The notes under the pieces: generated by a model
The model's database searches: none
The model's input: the letters and a program-made list of their open reading frames with translations, nothing else
Told to the model about the DNA's origin: nothing
Part shown: positions 29,901-40,228 of the stretch, one piece after another
How positions within the stretch are numbered: position 1 is the stretch's first letter
Layout: each line of letters begins with the position of its first letter
Program-made: the position numbers and the translations under genes
DNA from: Brachionus manjavacas
Taxonomy: Eukaryota > Rotifera > Eurotatoria > Ploima > Brachionidae
DNA length: 64,000 bases
NCBI GenBank assembly: GCA_019054805.1
Contig: JAHQIY010000004.1
Location: 4,340,001 to 4,404,000 of the forward strand
Direction of reading: 5' to 3'

Positions 29901-30002
29901 AGACTGGTTGTTCAGGACAATAGACTCCTCAAATCCTTTCTGAGAATCGTTTTTTCGCATTGACTTAATTGATTCCCTTTTTTTTGCATTACGGTCAGCC
30001 AT
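20909..30002 (-). CDS. Membrane adenylyl cyclase (class III), 17 exons
   Basis: Converts ATP to cAMP at the membrane, normally under G-protein control. My exon model is 30002-29607, 26448-26080, 26023-25874, 25824-25690, 25637-25302, 25253-25013, 24961-24916, 24864-24700, 24452-24261, 24212-23808, 22724-22640, 22587-21934, 21883-21725, 21678-21532, 21483-21376, 21330-21091 and 21037-20909. It closes in phase at 1318 residues. Order: cytosolic N-terminus; six TM segments (about 107-300); C1 with metal Asp about 430 (YADIVNF) and about 474 (LGDCYYC), then [16 protein letters not shown]1b; a second TM cluster (from about 790); and C2 (1059-1318) with the purine Lys in [12 protein letters not shown] and [18 protein letters not shown]. 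All catalytic landmarks are intact. The isoform class is not resolved. The first intron is 3158 nt; most others are about 45-75 nt. Confidence 0.93.
22725..23807. other. Adenylyl cyclase intron 10 (1083 nt)
   Basis: This is the second-longest intron of the gene. It is AT-rich and homopolymer-rich. I see no nested gene, and the open stretch at 22874-23098 on the plus strand looks like chance low-complexity sequence. Confidence 0.6.
26449..29606. other. Adenylyl cyclase intron 1 (3158 nt)
   Basis: Starts GTAACT and ends TTTAG on the minus strand. It holds an inverted-repeat element (27110-27505) and a short GC-richer patch at 28800-28960 that I could not identify. It is the natural place for regulatory elements or an alternative promoter, but none can be shown from sequence. 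Confidence 0.65.
27110..27505. mobile_element. MITE-like inverted repeat within adenylyl cyclase intron 1
   Basis: The left arm (about 27126-27250) matches the reverse complement of the right arm (about 27345-27505). Shared blocks include tttttgatgctcaaaatgatcaaat versus the inverted tttttgatactcaaaatgatcaaat, and tttcttaatagaatt. The arms differ by substitutions and indels, so the element is old. It has no coding capacity, and the target duplication was not resolved. Confidence 0.65.
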
Positions 30003-33000
30003 TTTTTCCAGCTTTGCACCAACCTATAATACAACTAATCTTTTCATTCTTTGTGCGCTTTTTTTTATTTTTGTTGCTAAAAACTTATCTAAATATTTTA
30101 TATGTTCTTATCTAAAAAAATATATATAAAAAAAACATTATTGATTTATGGTTATCGATTTTTGCAATATTTAAAAAAATAGTTTTAATTTTAGATCGTA
30201 GTCTAAACAAAATTTTAAACATGCTTAAGTATATTTTGGTAGAAATAGTTTTTAAAATATCTTTTTATTCAGAGAAAGAGCTCTTTTGATAATGCTTGAA
30301 ATAAGTTTGAACAAATTGCTTTTAAATTCTTAGAAATCTTTTTGAAATTTTGCATTTTTTAGTCTAATTAGACAGATAATTTTTAGAGTCGTCAGAAACA
30401 GGGTCAATTCTGGAAAATTTCGTTTTTTACATTAATTAAAAATTGATAAGAAATTTTAAGTATACAACAAAATAATTTAACTCTAAAAAGTGAGAAAAAA
30501 CTTGTGAATTTTTAATTTTATTTTCTTGTAAATTTGTCTATCGCTCCAAACTAGGCATTTTTTGCTGCCATTTAACTACTGTTGAAAATTTTCTTCTTGA
30601 AAAACAAACATGGATTCATTAGTTGGCAGTCTCTCATTACGAATCAAAAGTCTTAATGGTAAAGCTAAATAGCATCGTGATAAATAATCTGGCTGATTTA
30701 ATCAGAATTGAATTAAATTTTTTGGCTAACCATTACCAAAAATTAATCTATTTTGTAGGATTTTCTGATTAAAACATTTTTTGCTTAGCAACATGTTCTT
30801 TAGAAAACATTCAATTGTTCTAAGAACCCTTAAAATAATATGAGATTGTTAAATTAACCATTTAGAGTTTTTTTTCTTTCAGTTTAAAGATGTAATTGAA
30901 AATTTTAAAGAAAAACTGGAAGAAAATTGGTGTAAATTGATTATTTTTTTTCTATATATTTAGTGATTAATTTTCTATCAAAACTTGTAAGAGCTATTTT
31001 TAAAAAATTAATTTTTATAATTGGCATTTACTGTTTACAAGTTTAGCGCAAAGCTAATCTATAATGCCTTAAATTATCTTCAAATTCTACTTAAACTGTG
31101 TTTTTCGATTCAGTTCAGTATTAATCAACAATTTTAAGATATCTGAACTAACTTCATCAAGTTTTTTATAATCTTTCTAAAATGAAATTTTTTCCAATAC
31201 CATCCGGCGTTCTAAAACAACAAAACAAAAATATCTTGCTGGTTTTACCAAGCAGCTTTTAAACAAAACCATTTTAGACACAAAAACGCTAATATTACAA
31301 TTTTGAAAATTCAACATCCAGTTTGATATTATACAAAAGGAAGTTTAAAAATTTATTTCGATTTTCAGAAATATAATTTAATTTCAATTACGTCAATTAT
31401 AAAATTTTAGATTGAATTATTAATATGATAAAAAAAAACAATAAAATAAATTTTAAAGAAAAAATTTTATTTTTGTTAATTATTATTTTTATGATTTAAC
31501 TAATATCTAGTCACTTTTTTTTTAATAATTACCATAGATATTGACCGAAATAATAAAAAGGATTTTTCTGAATTAAAATAAGCTCTAACCTCAAGTTTAG
31601 CAATTAGCTAGATGCTTTTAATTGCTATTAAAAAGATTTTATTTTCAATTATTTTAATTTAAAAATGATTCGAAAGAATGTCTTTCTAGATAAAATTAAT
31701 CTCATTCATGTTAAGGATATTTTAAGCTAAAATATTTGATAATTTTGCTTAAACTAATTAGCCTTAAAGAAATTAAAAAAATTTCACATTAAAATTTTAA
31801 AAAATGCGGCTACTTTAAATAATTTTGAATTTTTTTTTTGAAAGATTCTTGATCTACTTTAGAAATCTTTGGACTCAAGCTAAAAAGAATCTGCTGCTTA
31901 AATAATCTCTCGAATTAAGTATTCAATGATAATTTTTTTGTTTTTCTACCACCCATTCAAAGAATTATCAAGGTTTTTTTTAGCTTTTTGGCTTTCAAAC
32001 TTTAACGCAAAATCATTAAGCCTAAAAATAACTTTAATAAATGAGGAAATTTGCTGAAAGGATGATGTGGTTAAAATGAAAAGAAGCTTAAAAAAATAAA
32101 TAAGATTTGACTTTAGAATAAGGACTTAAGCTATTGAAGACTCGTATAAAAATTATACCAAAAAAATCATCTGCAAAAATCTGAATAAAAACTTGAACGA
32201 ATCGATTAGAAAAAAATTTGATTATTTAGTTAATAAAAATTTAGAAATTTATGTGTTCATAGAACATAGAAAAATTTTTACGAACACTAAAATACGATTT
32301 TTGGTAAATTTTTTTAGTCTAAAATTTAATCTATAGAAAATCCAATTTTTTTAAGGAATAGTTAAATTTTGGAATAAAATGAAAAAATAAGAGCTGATGA
32401 TTTTTACAAAAAAAAAAATAAATAATTTTCTATTAGTTTTAGCCAAAAATTTCAGCTATTCGCTTCTTTGAATTTAATTTAATCAAAAATCAATCTTCAA
32501 AAAAATGTACTATTTTGTAATAAAAAAAAAAATTATCTAGCAGATAATGTTTTGAGTCAAAAAAGATTCAAATAATATCATCATACTAGATTACTGGAAA
32601 TGTGTAGTTCGAACAAATGGAATTTTTCAGCTCAAAAAGGAAATATAAAAAAAAATAGTGAATGAAAATAAATTGGTTCAGCATAAAAGGAATAAAAGTT
32701 TTTTGCTTGTAAAATTTATAGATTGAATTCATATAAAAATCAATCGTTTGTTTAAATAATTAACAATATTGCATTTTAAAAATAAACTGGTTGTTGGAAA
32801 TTGGAAAATTTGTAAACATTACTGATAAAATTCTAATTTCAGAAACATCATAGCTAAAAAGTCTGTTTTATTAAATGATTTAAGTCAATAAAACATTAGA
32901 CTTGTTATCTAATATGAGTATTTTAATTCGTTCCATTTTCTTCTATAGAATTTTAGTTTATAGATAAAGATTAATTTCAACTTCATAGAGCTTAGAGAAA

Positions 33001-36000
33001 TGTAGTGTCGGATGATTTTTAAATCAATCATTTAAGTTATGCTGTTTTTGACAAGTTAACAGATAATCCTAAATATTTTGAGATCTATTAATATTTAAAA
33101 GCGGAAATTTTTCCTTTTTAAATTATACTTGATTTTTTATTTGGTGTTCTAAGAAGCTTGCTTTTTTATTTACATAAACAAATTTATAAAATAAAATGAA
33201 TTAAAAAGTGCTAATGCTTCAAAAGTACGAACTTGAAAATTCTTTTGAGATTAAAATTAAACTATAAAAGAATTTAAAATATCAAATATCTATTGAATTG
33301 TCTAATTGACTTTGTAAATCTAGGACTAGATGAATGCAAAAAGAGATTTAATGTTCTTAGTAATTTTTGCGTATTATTGAATAATTAATATCTAACTAAT
33401 TTGAAATAATTGAGAAATTTACTTCAAACATTTGTTCTAATTAGAATTTTTTAAAAAATCTTTTTAGGCAAAATAAATTCTTTCACAAATATTGATAAAC
33501 ATTTAAAACTTAAATTTTGAAATAAGCATAAAATTTTATTTAACAGTCAATTTAATTACTATGATAAAATTTTGAAAATATTAATAATTAATAAATCAAA
33601 AATAGATTTAAATTAAATGATGCATACCAGTCTTTAAATTCGATTCGATTAGTTCGAACGGAAATAGAAAAATTAGTCTGATTAAAATGTTTCCGGCATT
33701 GTAAACTCCCAAACACTATAGCCTAAAATTCTTCAATTATTTGATTATTTAATTTTTTCGAATGAATAAACACCTAATTTAATACTGGTGAATTAAAAAA
33801 AAGTCAATTTGATTTTTTATAATTTTCATACAAAAGACCCTAAAATTTCATTTTTTATCTAATCTCATTTTTAACATTAGGAAATTCAAATTTTTTTTTG
33901 TTTTTGCTGCTTTATTAGCTCAATTCATTCTATTTGTTAATATTTATTGTTAAATTTTAATAAATTTTATTTTTTGCTCTTTTGTAAACAACCTAACTAA
34001 ATTATAATTAATTACAACAGAAAAATGAATTGTAAAAAGCATCAGTTTATAAAGATCAACTTTATCTCAAAACATTATTTCCTCTTTTATCATCATTTAA
34101 CAATTTTCATTTCTTCATACCTTATCTACTTGAAAATAAATTAAGTCCCGTGTTGAAATTTAGCCATAATTTTGTTTGATTTATGTTTAAATCGGTTCTT
34201 TAACCAAGTTAAAAGCCTTACGTTATATAATCCTGATTAAAAATAAACATAGATAATATTTCTAGTCAGAAATCAATCTTTCATAAACTCAGAGCTTAAG
34301 TTGAATAGCTTTTTATATAAAATAATCAATATTTTTAAGGTATCATAAAAATATTTCATCAAACCTTTTTTGTTTTTGAGTTTAGATTCTCTCAGTTAGA
34401 ATACGAGATCGCAAGTATTTATTCTTAATTTATCTCATTAAATCGGTGCCGTACTTTCAATTCAAAAAATGCATTTGCCGGATTTAAAGACACACATTAA
34501 TTTCAAATGCCAAATCTATTGATATTTGGATCATGTTGTATAATAAAACGGCTGAATAGATCATTTAAAAATACTTTGCTTCAAAACTATCATTTACCTT
34601 CAAAATTCCATCCAAGCCTTAAGTATTGTATCACTTAGTTGAATTTTATTGAGCAAATAAACTAAAAAGAAATTATATACGCTTTATTATCCTATTTTCA
34701 AATCACGAAATATAAATTAATAAAAAATAAATTTAGCTATTAAGTCAATAAAAAATTGTGCCTTTGCGCAATTGAGGAAACAATGTTAATTAGTTTATTA
34801 ATTTTATTTTTCAATGCAAAACAGACTATTTTAAGCATCAAATTAGTTTGATTGTTAAAAATATGCAAAAGTATCTAGTCTAACTATTATTTCAGCTGAA
34901 AAGTAAATTCGATTCCAAATTAAGAAATAATTAAAATTCTATCATTTGAAATAGAATTTCAAATGGCTGTGAAAGGCAATTTTAGAATAAAAAAAACTTT
35001 CTGGATTTTATCTTTTTCTTTTTGAAAAAGTTATTACTTGGTAAAATTACTTATTTTACCTTTTTTTAAATTAAAAAGTAATAGTAATAATTTTATGAAA
35101 AAAAATGTATCTTTCATTTACCTTCAAAATTCAACCTTGTTAATTAGGAGTTCACTTCAATAGTCAAAATCTAAACGAACATAATTAAATACGGAAATTT
35201 AAAGGTATACTAGGAAGAAAATTACCGAGTCTGAGATTTTTGAAAATTCAATTAAAATAATTATTCGATTATTTGTCATTCAATATTTTGATTTATCTTC
35301 AAAATTTTTAAACCAAAAATTTACAATATTAAAAAAATTTGTAAATTATTTTAATTTTTTTTACAACAAAAAATATATTCACTTTAAAAATGCTCTCTTT
35401 TATAAATAATAACTTAAACATTATTTTAAAACTATAACTAAAACTAAATAAAAATAGTCAAAGCTAAGTCAAGCCAATTAATTGAATTTATTTTGTAATT
35501 GGCTTTAAAAAATTTAAATTTCATCTTAAATTGCTCATTTTTAAAAATCTGTCTATTTTAATAGAAATATCCATCAAAAATCATTTTTTTATACAAAATC
35601 CTAATTTTTGTTGCTTGTGTTAGTCAAAAAATTAGGTTGAAAATATTTCAAGTTATTTTTTTTATAAAAAAAATATTAATTAAAAATTTTCCGGAATTCA
35701 ATAGGATTCTATGCAAATCTGTTTTTTTTTGTTTTCTTTTTAATGTCAGGTAAGTAAAATAATAGAAAATTAGTATTTATTTTTTGTCAGTTTTGCCGTC
35801 TAGGTGCTAAAATCAGCTCTATTTCCTTAAAAATAATAATATAATTAAATTTATTTTATAAAAAAATAAAATTTGTTTTCATTGTCAAAGAAAATAAATT
35901 ATTTCTAATTTACTTTGGTTACAAAAGTTGTCAGATTCTCATTTTGGCTTTATTTAGATGGTTTAAAATTACCTAGATTTCTTATCTTTGCAATATGTTT

Positions 36001-36500
36001 CATTTTTTAAGAATTTTTAGGTCATAATTTATATCTTTATTCAAAAAAATTAATTTTTTTAATTATACAACTGAAAATTATCAAATAGTCTGGTCAAGTT
36101 AATTAGGAAGGAAGTTTGAATGAAATATCCGGTTCAAAATCCAAGATTAAAAAAGCTCAAAAGATAATTAGAAAACATTTTTTTTTCCAAAATTGGAAAT
36201 CATTCAGCTTGTGAAACTCAGTATAAACGAACAGAACAAAATGATAAAAAATTGAATATCTTTTTTTCTATAAGTTAAAAATTAGCTTTGTGAATTTATT
36301 TATTTATAAATGTTTACTAACTAAATCCAATGAGACCTCGGGATTTGATCCCTTTGAGCCCTTATACAATTGAAATTAAATTTTGAATTGATAATATTGA
36401 AAAAATCTATTAAAATAACTGTTTTTAACATCTATATTCTTGACATTTAGCTTTTTAAATTTGGTAATTTTCTTGAATTTTGAGTTTTTCTAAATGGGTC
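30003..36500. other. Gene-poor intergenic region
   Basis: About 6.5 kb of AT-rich sequence upstream of the adenylyl cyclase. No long ORF, RNA gene, tandem array or clear transposon could be supported. The first few hundred bases upstream of 30002 presumably contain the cyclase promoter, but no diagnostic element stands out. Confidence 0.45.
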
Positions 36501-36504
36501 TACT

Positions 36505-37290
36505 TGACCAACATACTATCAAAACTTTTCAGCATCTCCATTTTTCATCCCAGCATACTTTACTCATTAGTACACTTTTTGGTAAAAAAAATACCTGCCT
36601 TTTTAAAAAAATCAAAAAATTGTATAGCATTCTGAAATTAGCATACTGTTTATCATATTGAAATAAAAAAAAATTTTATAAAAATATTTTAAATTTATCT
36701 AAAAAAATTCGAGAAGAATAAAAATAAATCGTAATAGTATGTTATTAAGGAGTTTGGTATGTTAATAATGCAAGTATGGTGGGATGAATAATGGGTATGT
36801 TAAAAAGTTTTATCGGCATTGTAAAACAACAATCAACAACAATAACATGCTAATACCATCTATTCCATAAGTCTTCTCGAATTTTCACTTTAATCATCTT
36901 CCGGTAGCTAGTGCAAACAATTCAACAAAATTTTGTTTCAAATTTAAAATGTGTGGTGGTGATTTTATACAATAAGATAATTACAAGAGACTTAAATTTT
37001 TTTTAACAAACCCAAGCTTGATGATCTGAAAAATTAGAGAGCGCATTGATATAGAGATCAAATTAATTTTTTTTTGACATTTACTCAAATTTACTTAAAC
37101 TTAAAATATTTTTATGTAAATTTTTTTATTTATTTCAAAAATTCAGTATCCTAAACAGTTTTTTGATTGTTTTAGAAAGGCAGGAATTTTTTTCAGCAAA
37201 AAGTGTGCTAATGAGTAAAGTATTCTGGGATGAAAAATGGGAATGCTGAAAAGTTTTACCGATATGTTAAAACAACAATCCCTAGAGTCG
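36505..37290. mobile_element. Inverted-repeat element with a third internal copy of its terminal motif
   Basis: The left arm (about 36510-36622) and right arm (about 37160-37275) are imperfect reverse complements, sharing aaaacttttcagcat, ttttcatccca and tttactcattag. An internal block at about 36765-36840 repeats the right-arm motif in direct orientation (gggatgaataatggg.. gttaaaaagttttatcgg.. aaaacaacaatc). The result looks like one MITE nested in, or recombined with, another. No ORF is present. Confidence 0.6.
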
Positions 37291-37562
37291 TATACCTAAA
37301 ACACCTTTTCAATAAACCTCTGAATCTAATTCCCAAACGCAGACATTGTCTAAAATTAATTTAATTATTAAGTTATTTTTTAATGTTGCTCTAAACAAGT
37401 ATTAGTCCAAGAGTTTGAAGGATCTTGTATTCATAATTTTATCTAAACTCAGTCCTTTATACATTTGTCTAGTACTCACATATAAACTACTACCACATAT
37501 TTAGATCTGTACAAGTTTTTAGCCACCATTTTGATTTATGCGCTAATTTTTTCTTTTATTTG

Positions 37563-37810
37563 ATCTGTTAATATTTATTTATTTGTTTATCTGTATCGAG
37601 ATAAAGCTCATTTAGAACAAAATATAAAACAAAAATAAAGTAAAATAAAATTAAAAAGATCAAGTAAAATTAAATTATATTTTTTTTTATTATTTTGTTT
37701 TTATTTTTTTTTTAATATTCCTTCCCATACATCGGGAGATGTATTCTGCAGGTGTGAGAAAAATGTAACACCTCCTGTATTACAGAGCCATTTCTGTCTT
37801 TCTCTTTCCT
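37563..37810 (-). mobile_element. LINE 3' end (minus orientation)
   Basis: Read on the minus strand, the segment ends in gagctttatctcgatacag followed by ataaacaaataaataaat. This is the same consensus tail as at 17580-17632 and 38160-38205. The upstream part (37725-37810) is GC-richer and probably LINE 3' untranslated sequence. No reverse transcriptase remains. Confidence 0.6.
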
Positions 37811-38159
37811 TTCTATATATATTATAATTTAGTTTAGTTTTAGTAGTTACTAGTTTTAGAATAAAGATTTAGAAGAGAAAATCTTCTTTTTAAATTTATA
37901 AATAGTGCCACACTATTATAGAAACAATATGAGTTAAAAAATAGAGGAAAATTATAAAAAAAATTTAGATAGAAAGTTACAAGGTGTAGATATTTAAATA
38001 TTGGGGTTTATTTAATTTGTATTTAAACCATACATGAACAGTCTTTTTTATAGAGATTTTAAAAACCCTTATTTTTTGTCATTTTTTTGTTGTTTTCATC
38101 TGATTTTTTTATTGTTTATTACCTTATTTTTAACTTCATTTGTTTTTTGAACTCTATCT

Positions 38160-38205
38160 TTATTTTAATCTAAAGGAACTTTAACTCGACACAGATAGAC
38201 AAATA
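38160..38205 (+). mobile_element. LINE 3' tail (plus orientation)
   Basis: ggaactttaactcgacacag followed by atagacaaataaataataa matches the LINE tails at 17580-17632 and 37563-37620. Only the very 3' end can be recognised. Confidence 0.55.
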
Positions 38206-38471
38206 AATAATAAGTCCAGTTTTTCAACTTTCTCGCTTTTCTCTTCGGCTTGAATATTGAGCCTGGCAGAATCATACTGAAAGAATAGAACTTTTATCTT
38301 GAGTGACAAAGGATTTGGTGATAATTGAATATTTTACACAGCTTTTCAATGCTAAGGTGATGTCGTCTACAAACTCTGTTATTTCACTTCATTTTTTTGG
38401 TTTTCGTGTTTTTAGTTTGCCTGCTTCGATTATCGATAATTATTTAAATTATTCTTCTTCAAATTTCTTAA

Positions 38472-38892
38472 GGCAATGTGAAATTTTAGTACAAAAATTA
38501 AAGTACAAAAAGTAAAAACTTTAAAATTTTTTTTCTAATTGTGTAAAAAAGATTCTGTAAACAGTACAATATTGTACAAATTTGTACAAAAGAATTCTAA
38601 GCTATTAGTTAGTTAATAATAATAAAAGCTACAGTTATTAGTTTTTTTATACTATTGTACAATTATTTAATTTATTTTTTATTAATTTCTTATTAATGAC
38701 AAATTTTTTTTGAATTACTTTAAATCTACTTAACTCATCAATCTGTATAATCTCTCGTATTCGTCTTGTACCTCAGTTTCGTCTCTGTAACTTTTATTGT
38801 AGTTCCTTAATTTATCTCTCGATTTTTGTGCAATTAGCTACCATAGATGGCTTCCGAGTAAGCTTTCTCCGCAACCTCGCTTGCTGTAGCTC

Positions 38893-38924
<32 letters not shown>

Positions 38925-39145
38925 GCTCTGCAAAAACTCTGCAATTTATTGCAAATTTTAATCAAATTTATTTTAATGGTGTGCATTTCACAGAAAATTG
39001 CAGAGTTTTTGCAGAGCCTAGAATTCTTTTGTACAAATTTGTACAATATTGTACTGTTTACAGAACCTTTTTTGCACAATTAGAAAAAAATTATTAAGTT
39101 TTTACTTTTTGTACTGTAATTTTTGTACTAAACTTTCACATTGCC
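38472..39145. mobile_element. Mutator-like MITE with 9-bp target duplication
   Basis: The 674-bp element has TIRs of about 135 bp (38472-38606 and 39010-39145) starting ggcaatgtgaaa. It is flanked by the same 9-bp word atttcttaa at 38463-38471 and 39146-39154. A 9-bp duplication and long G-starting TIRs fit Mutator-like (MULE) non-autonomous elements. The TIRs contain nested palindromes (gtacaatattgtac, gtacaaatttgtac), and the interior has a (TTA)n microsatellite at 38894-38922. ORFs in it are spurious. Confidence 0.8.
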
Positions 39146-39170
39146 ATTTCTTAACAGTGATACTTTTTTG

Positions 39171-39498
39171 TAGTGTTGGTGTCCGTGCAAGCGGACAGTA
39201 AACGAGCCAAAATTTTTCAAAACCGTGGCCGTAATAACCCTACAGTTTTTCACTCATGGTTGTTGGCCCGTTTATTTTGGCGGGCTAGTTGAAAATTTAA
39301 ACGGGCGGCCTAAGAAACCGTCCCAATTCTGACCGGCGGGTAGGGTTTCTTAAAAATTGTATAGTTTCTTAGACCGCCCGTTTAAATTTAAACGGTTACT
39401 AAACAGGTCAAAAAGTAGCCCGCTAAAATAAACGGGCTAACAACCGCGAGTAACTGCTCGTCTATAGGACCGGTTAGCTCTGTCCGCATCCAACACTA
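39171..39498. mobile_element. hAT-type MITE with 8-bp target duplication
   Basis: This 328-bp palindromic element begins tagtgttgg and ends ccaacacta. It is flanked by identical 8-bp duplications, cttttttg, at 39163-39170 and 39499-39506. The TIRs continue inward (aaatttaaacgggcgg.. ; cccgtttattttagcggg) over most of the length. Eight-base duplications and a TAGTG terminus are typical of hAT elements. It is much GC-richer than the host DNA and only 17 bp from the preceding MITE's flank. Confidence 0.88.
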
Positions 39499-39506
39499 CT
39501 TTTTTG

Positions 39507-40228
39507 AAACATTTTTTTTAAGACTTACATGAAAGTTTAATAATATTTGGCACGTGATTATTGACTAACAGTTTGCATTCACAGAACTAATTTTGAAAAA
39601 AAGTTATTCAATTTTTTAATAATTTGCATCCATCGATGAATCTGCAATTAAAAGATGAACCTTTCATTTCCAACAAGACAATGAACCGTGTCATTGAGCC
39701 AGATTAGTCAAAGAGTTGTTTCAAGAGCAAGTCAAAAGTATCATATTTAAAAGTTGGCTGAGGTTAATAAAATTATTTCAACACTTAATAGAACTAAATA
39801 GACACAATTCAAAACAGAATAAATGAGATGATAGAGAACAAACGGATGATAATTTAGAAGCTAAAATCAGTTCAGTTCAGTTTAGTTGGCTTCTTTAGTT
39901 TTTCACAAAATTTTTAAAATAAAATTGAATTTTTTTTTGTCGATTGAACCTAATTTTAAATTTTGTTTTAAGATCAAAATGCAAAATTTTGTTTGAGCCA
40001 AAATTTTTTTCCAAATTATTATTTTGTGAGAATAAAGTTTTAACAAAAAAATAAAATTAAAGCATTCGTTTGTTGAATTCTCCGAAATACTGAAAAATGA
40101 AAATTCCTTAACATTATTTATTATTAAACTTTTTTTTTTGTTATTAAAAATAATATTTTTATTCTAATAAACGACCAAGTGTCAAAAATAAATAAAATTT
40201 TTTTTGGACAAAGAACTCAACAAAAAAT
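39507..40228. other. Intergenic, no gene seen
   Basis: Sequence downstream of the NFX1-type gene. A short patch near 39620-39760 is less AT-rich (caatgaaccgtgtcattgagcc) and may be an eroded Tc1-like transposase remnant, but it is too short to assign. Confidence 0.4.

Noticed and set aside
38828-39097. 89-codon ORF with a Leu-rich run
   Set aside because: It lies inside the Mutator-like MITE, and the Leu run is the (TTA)n microsatellite.
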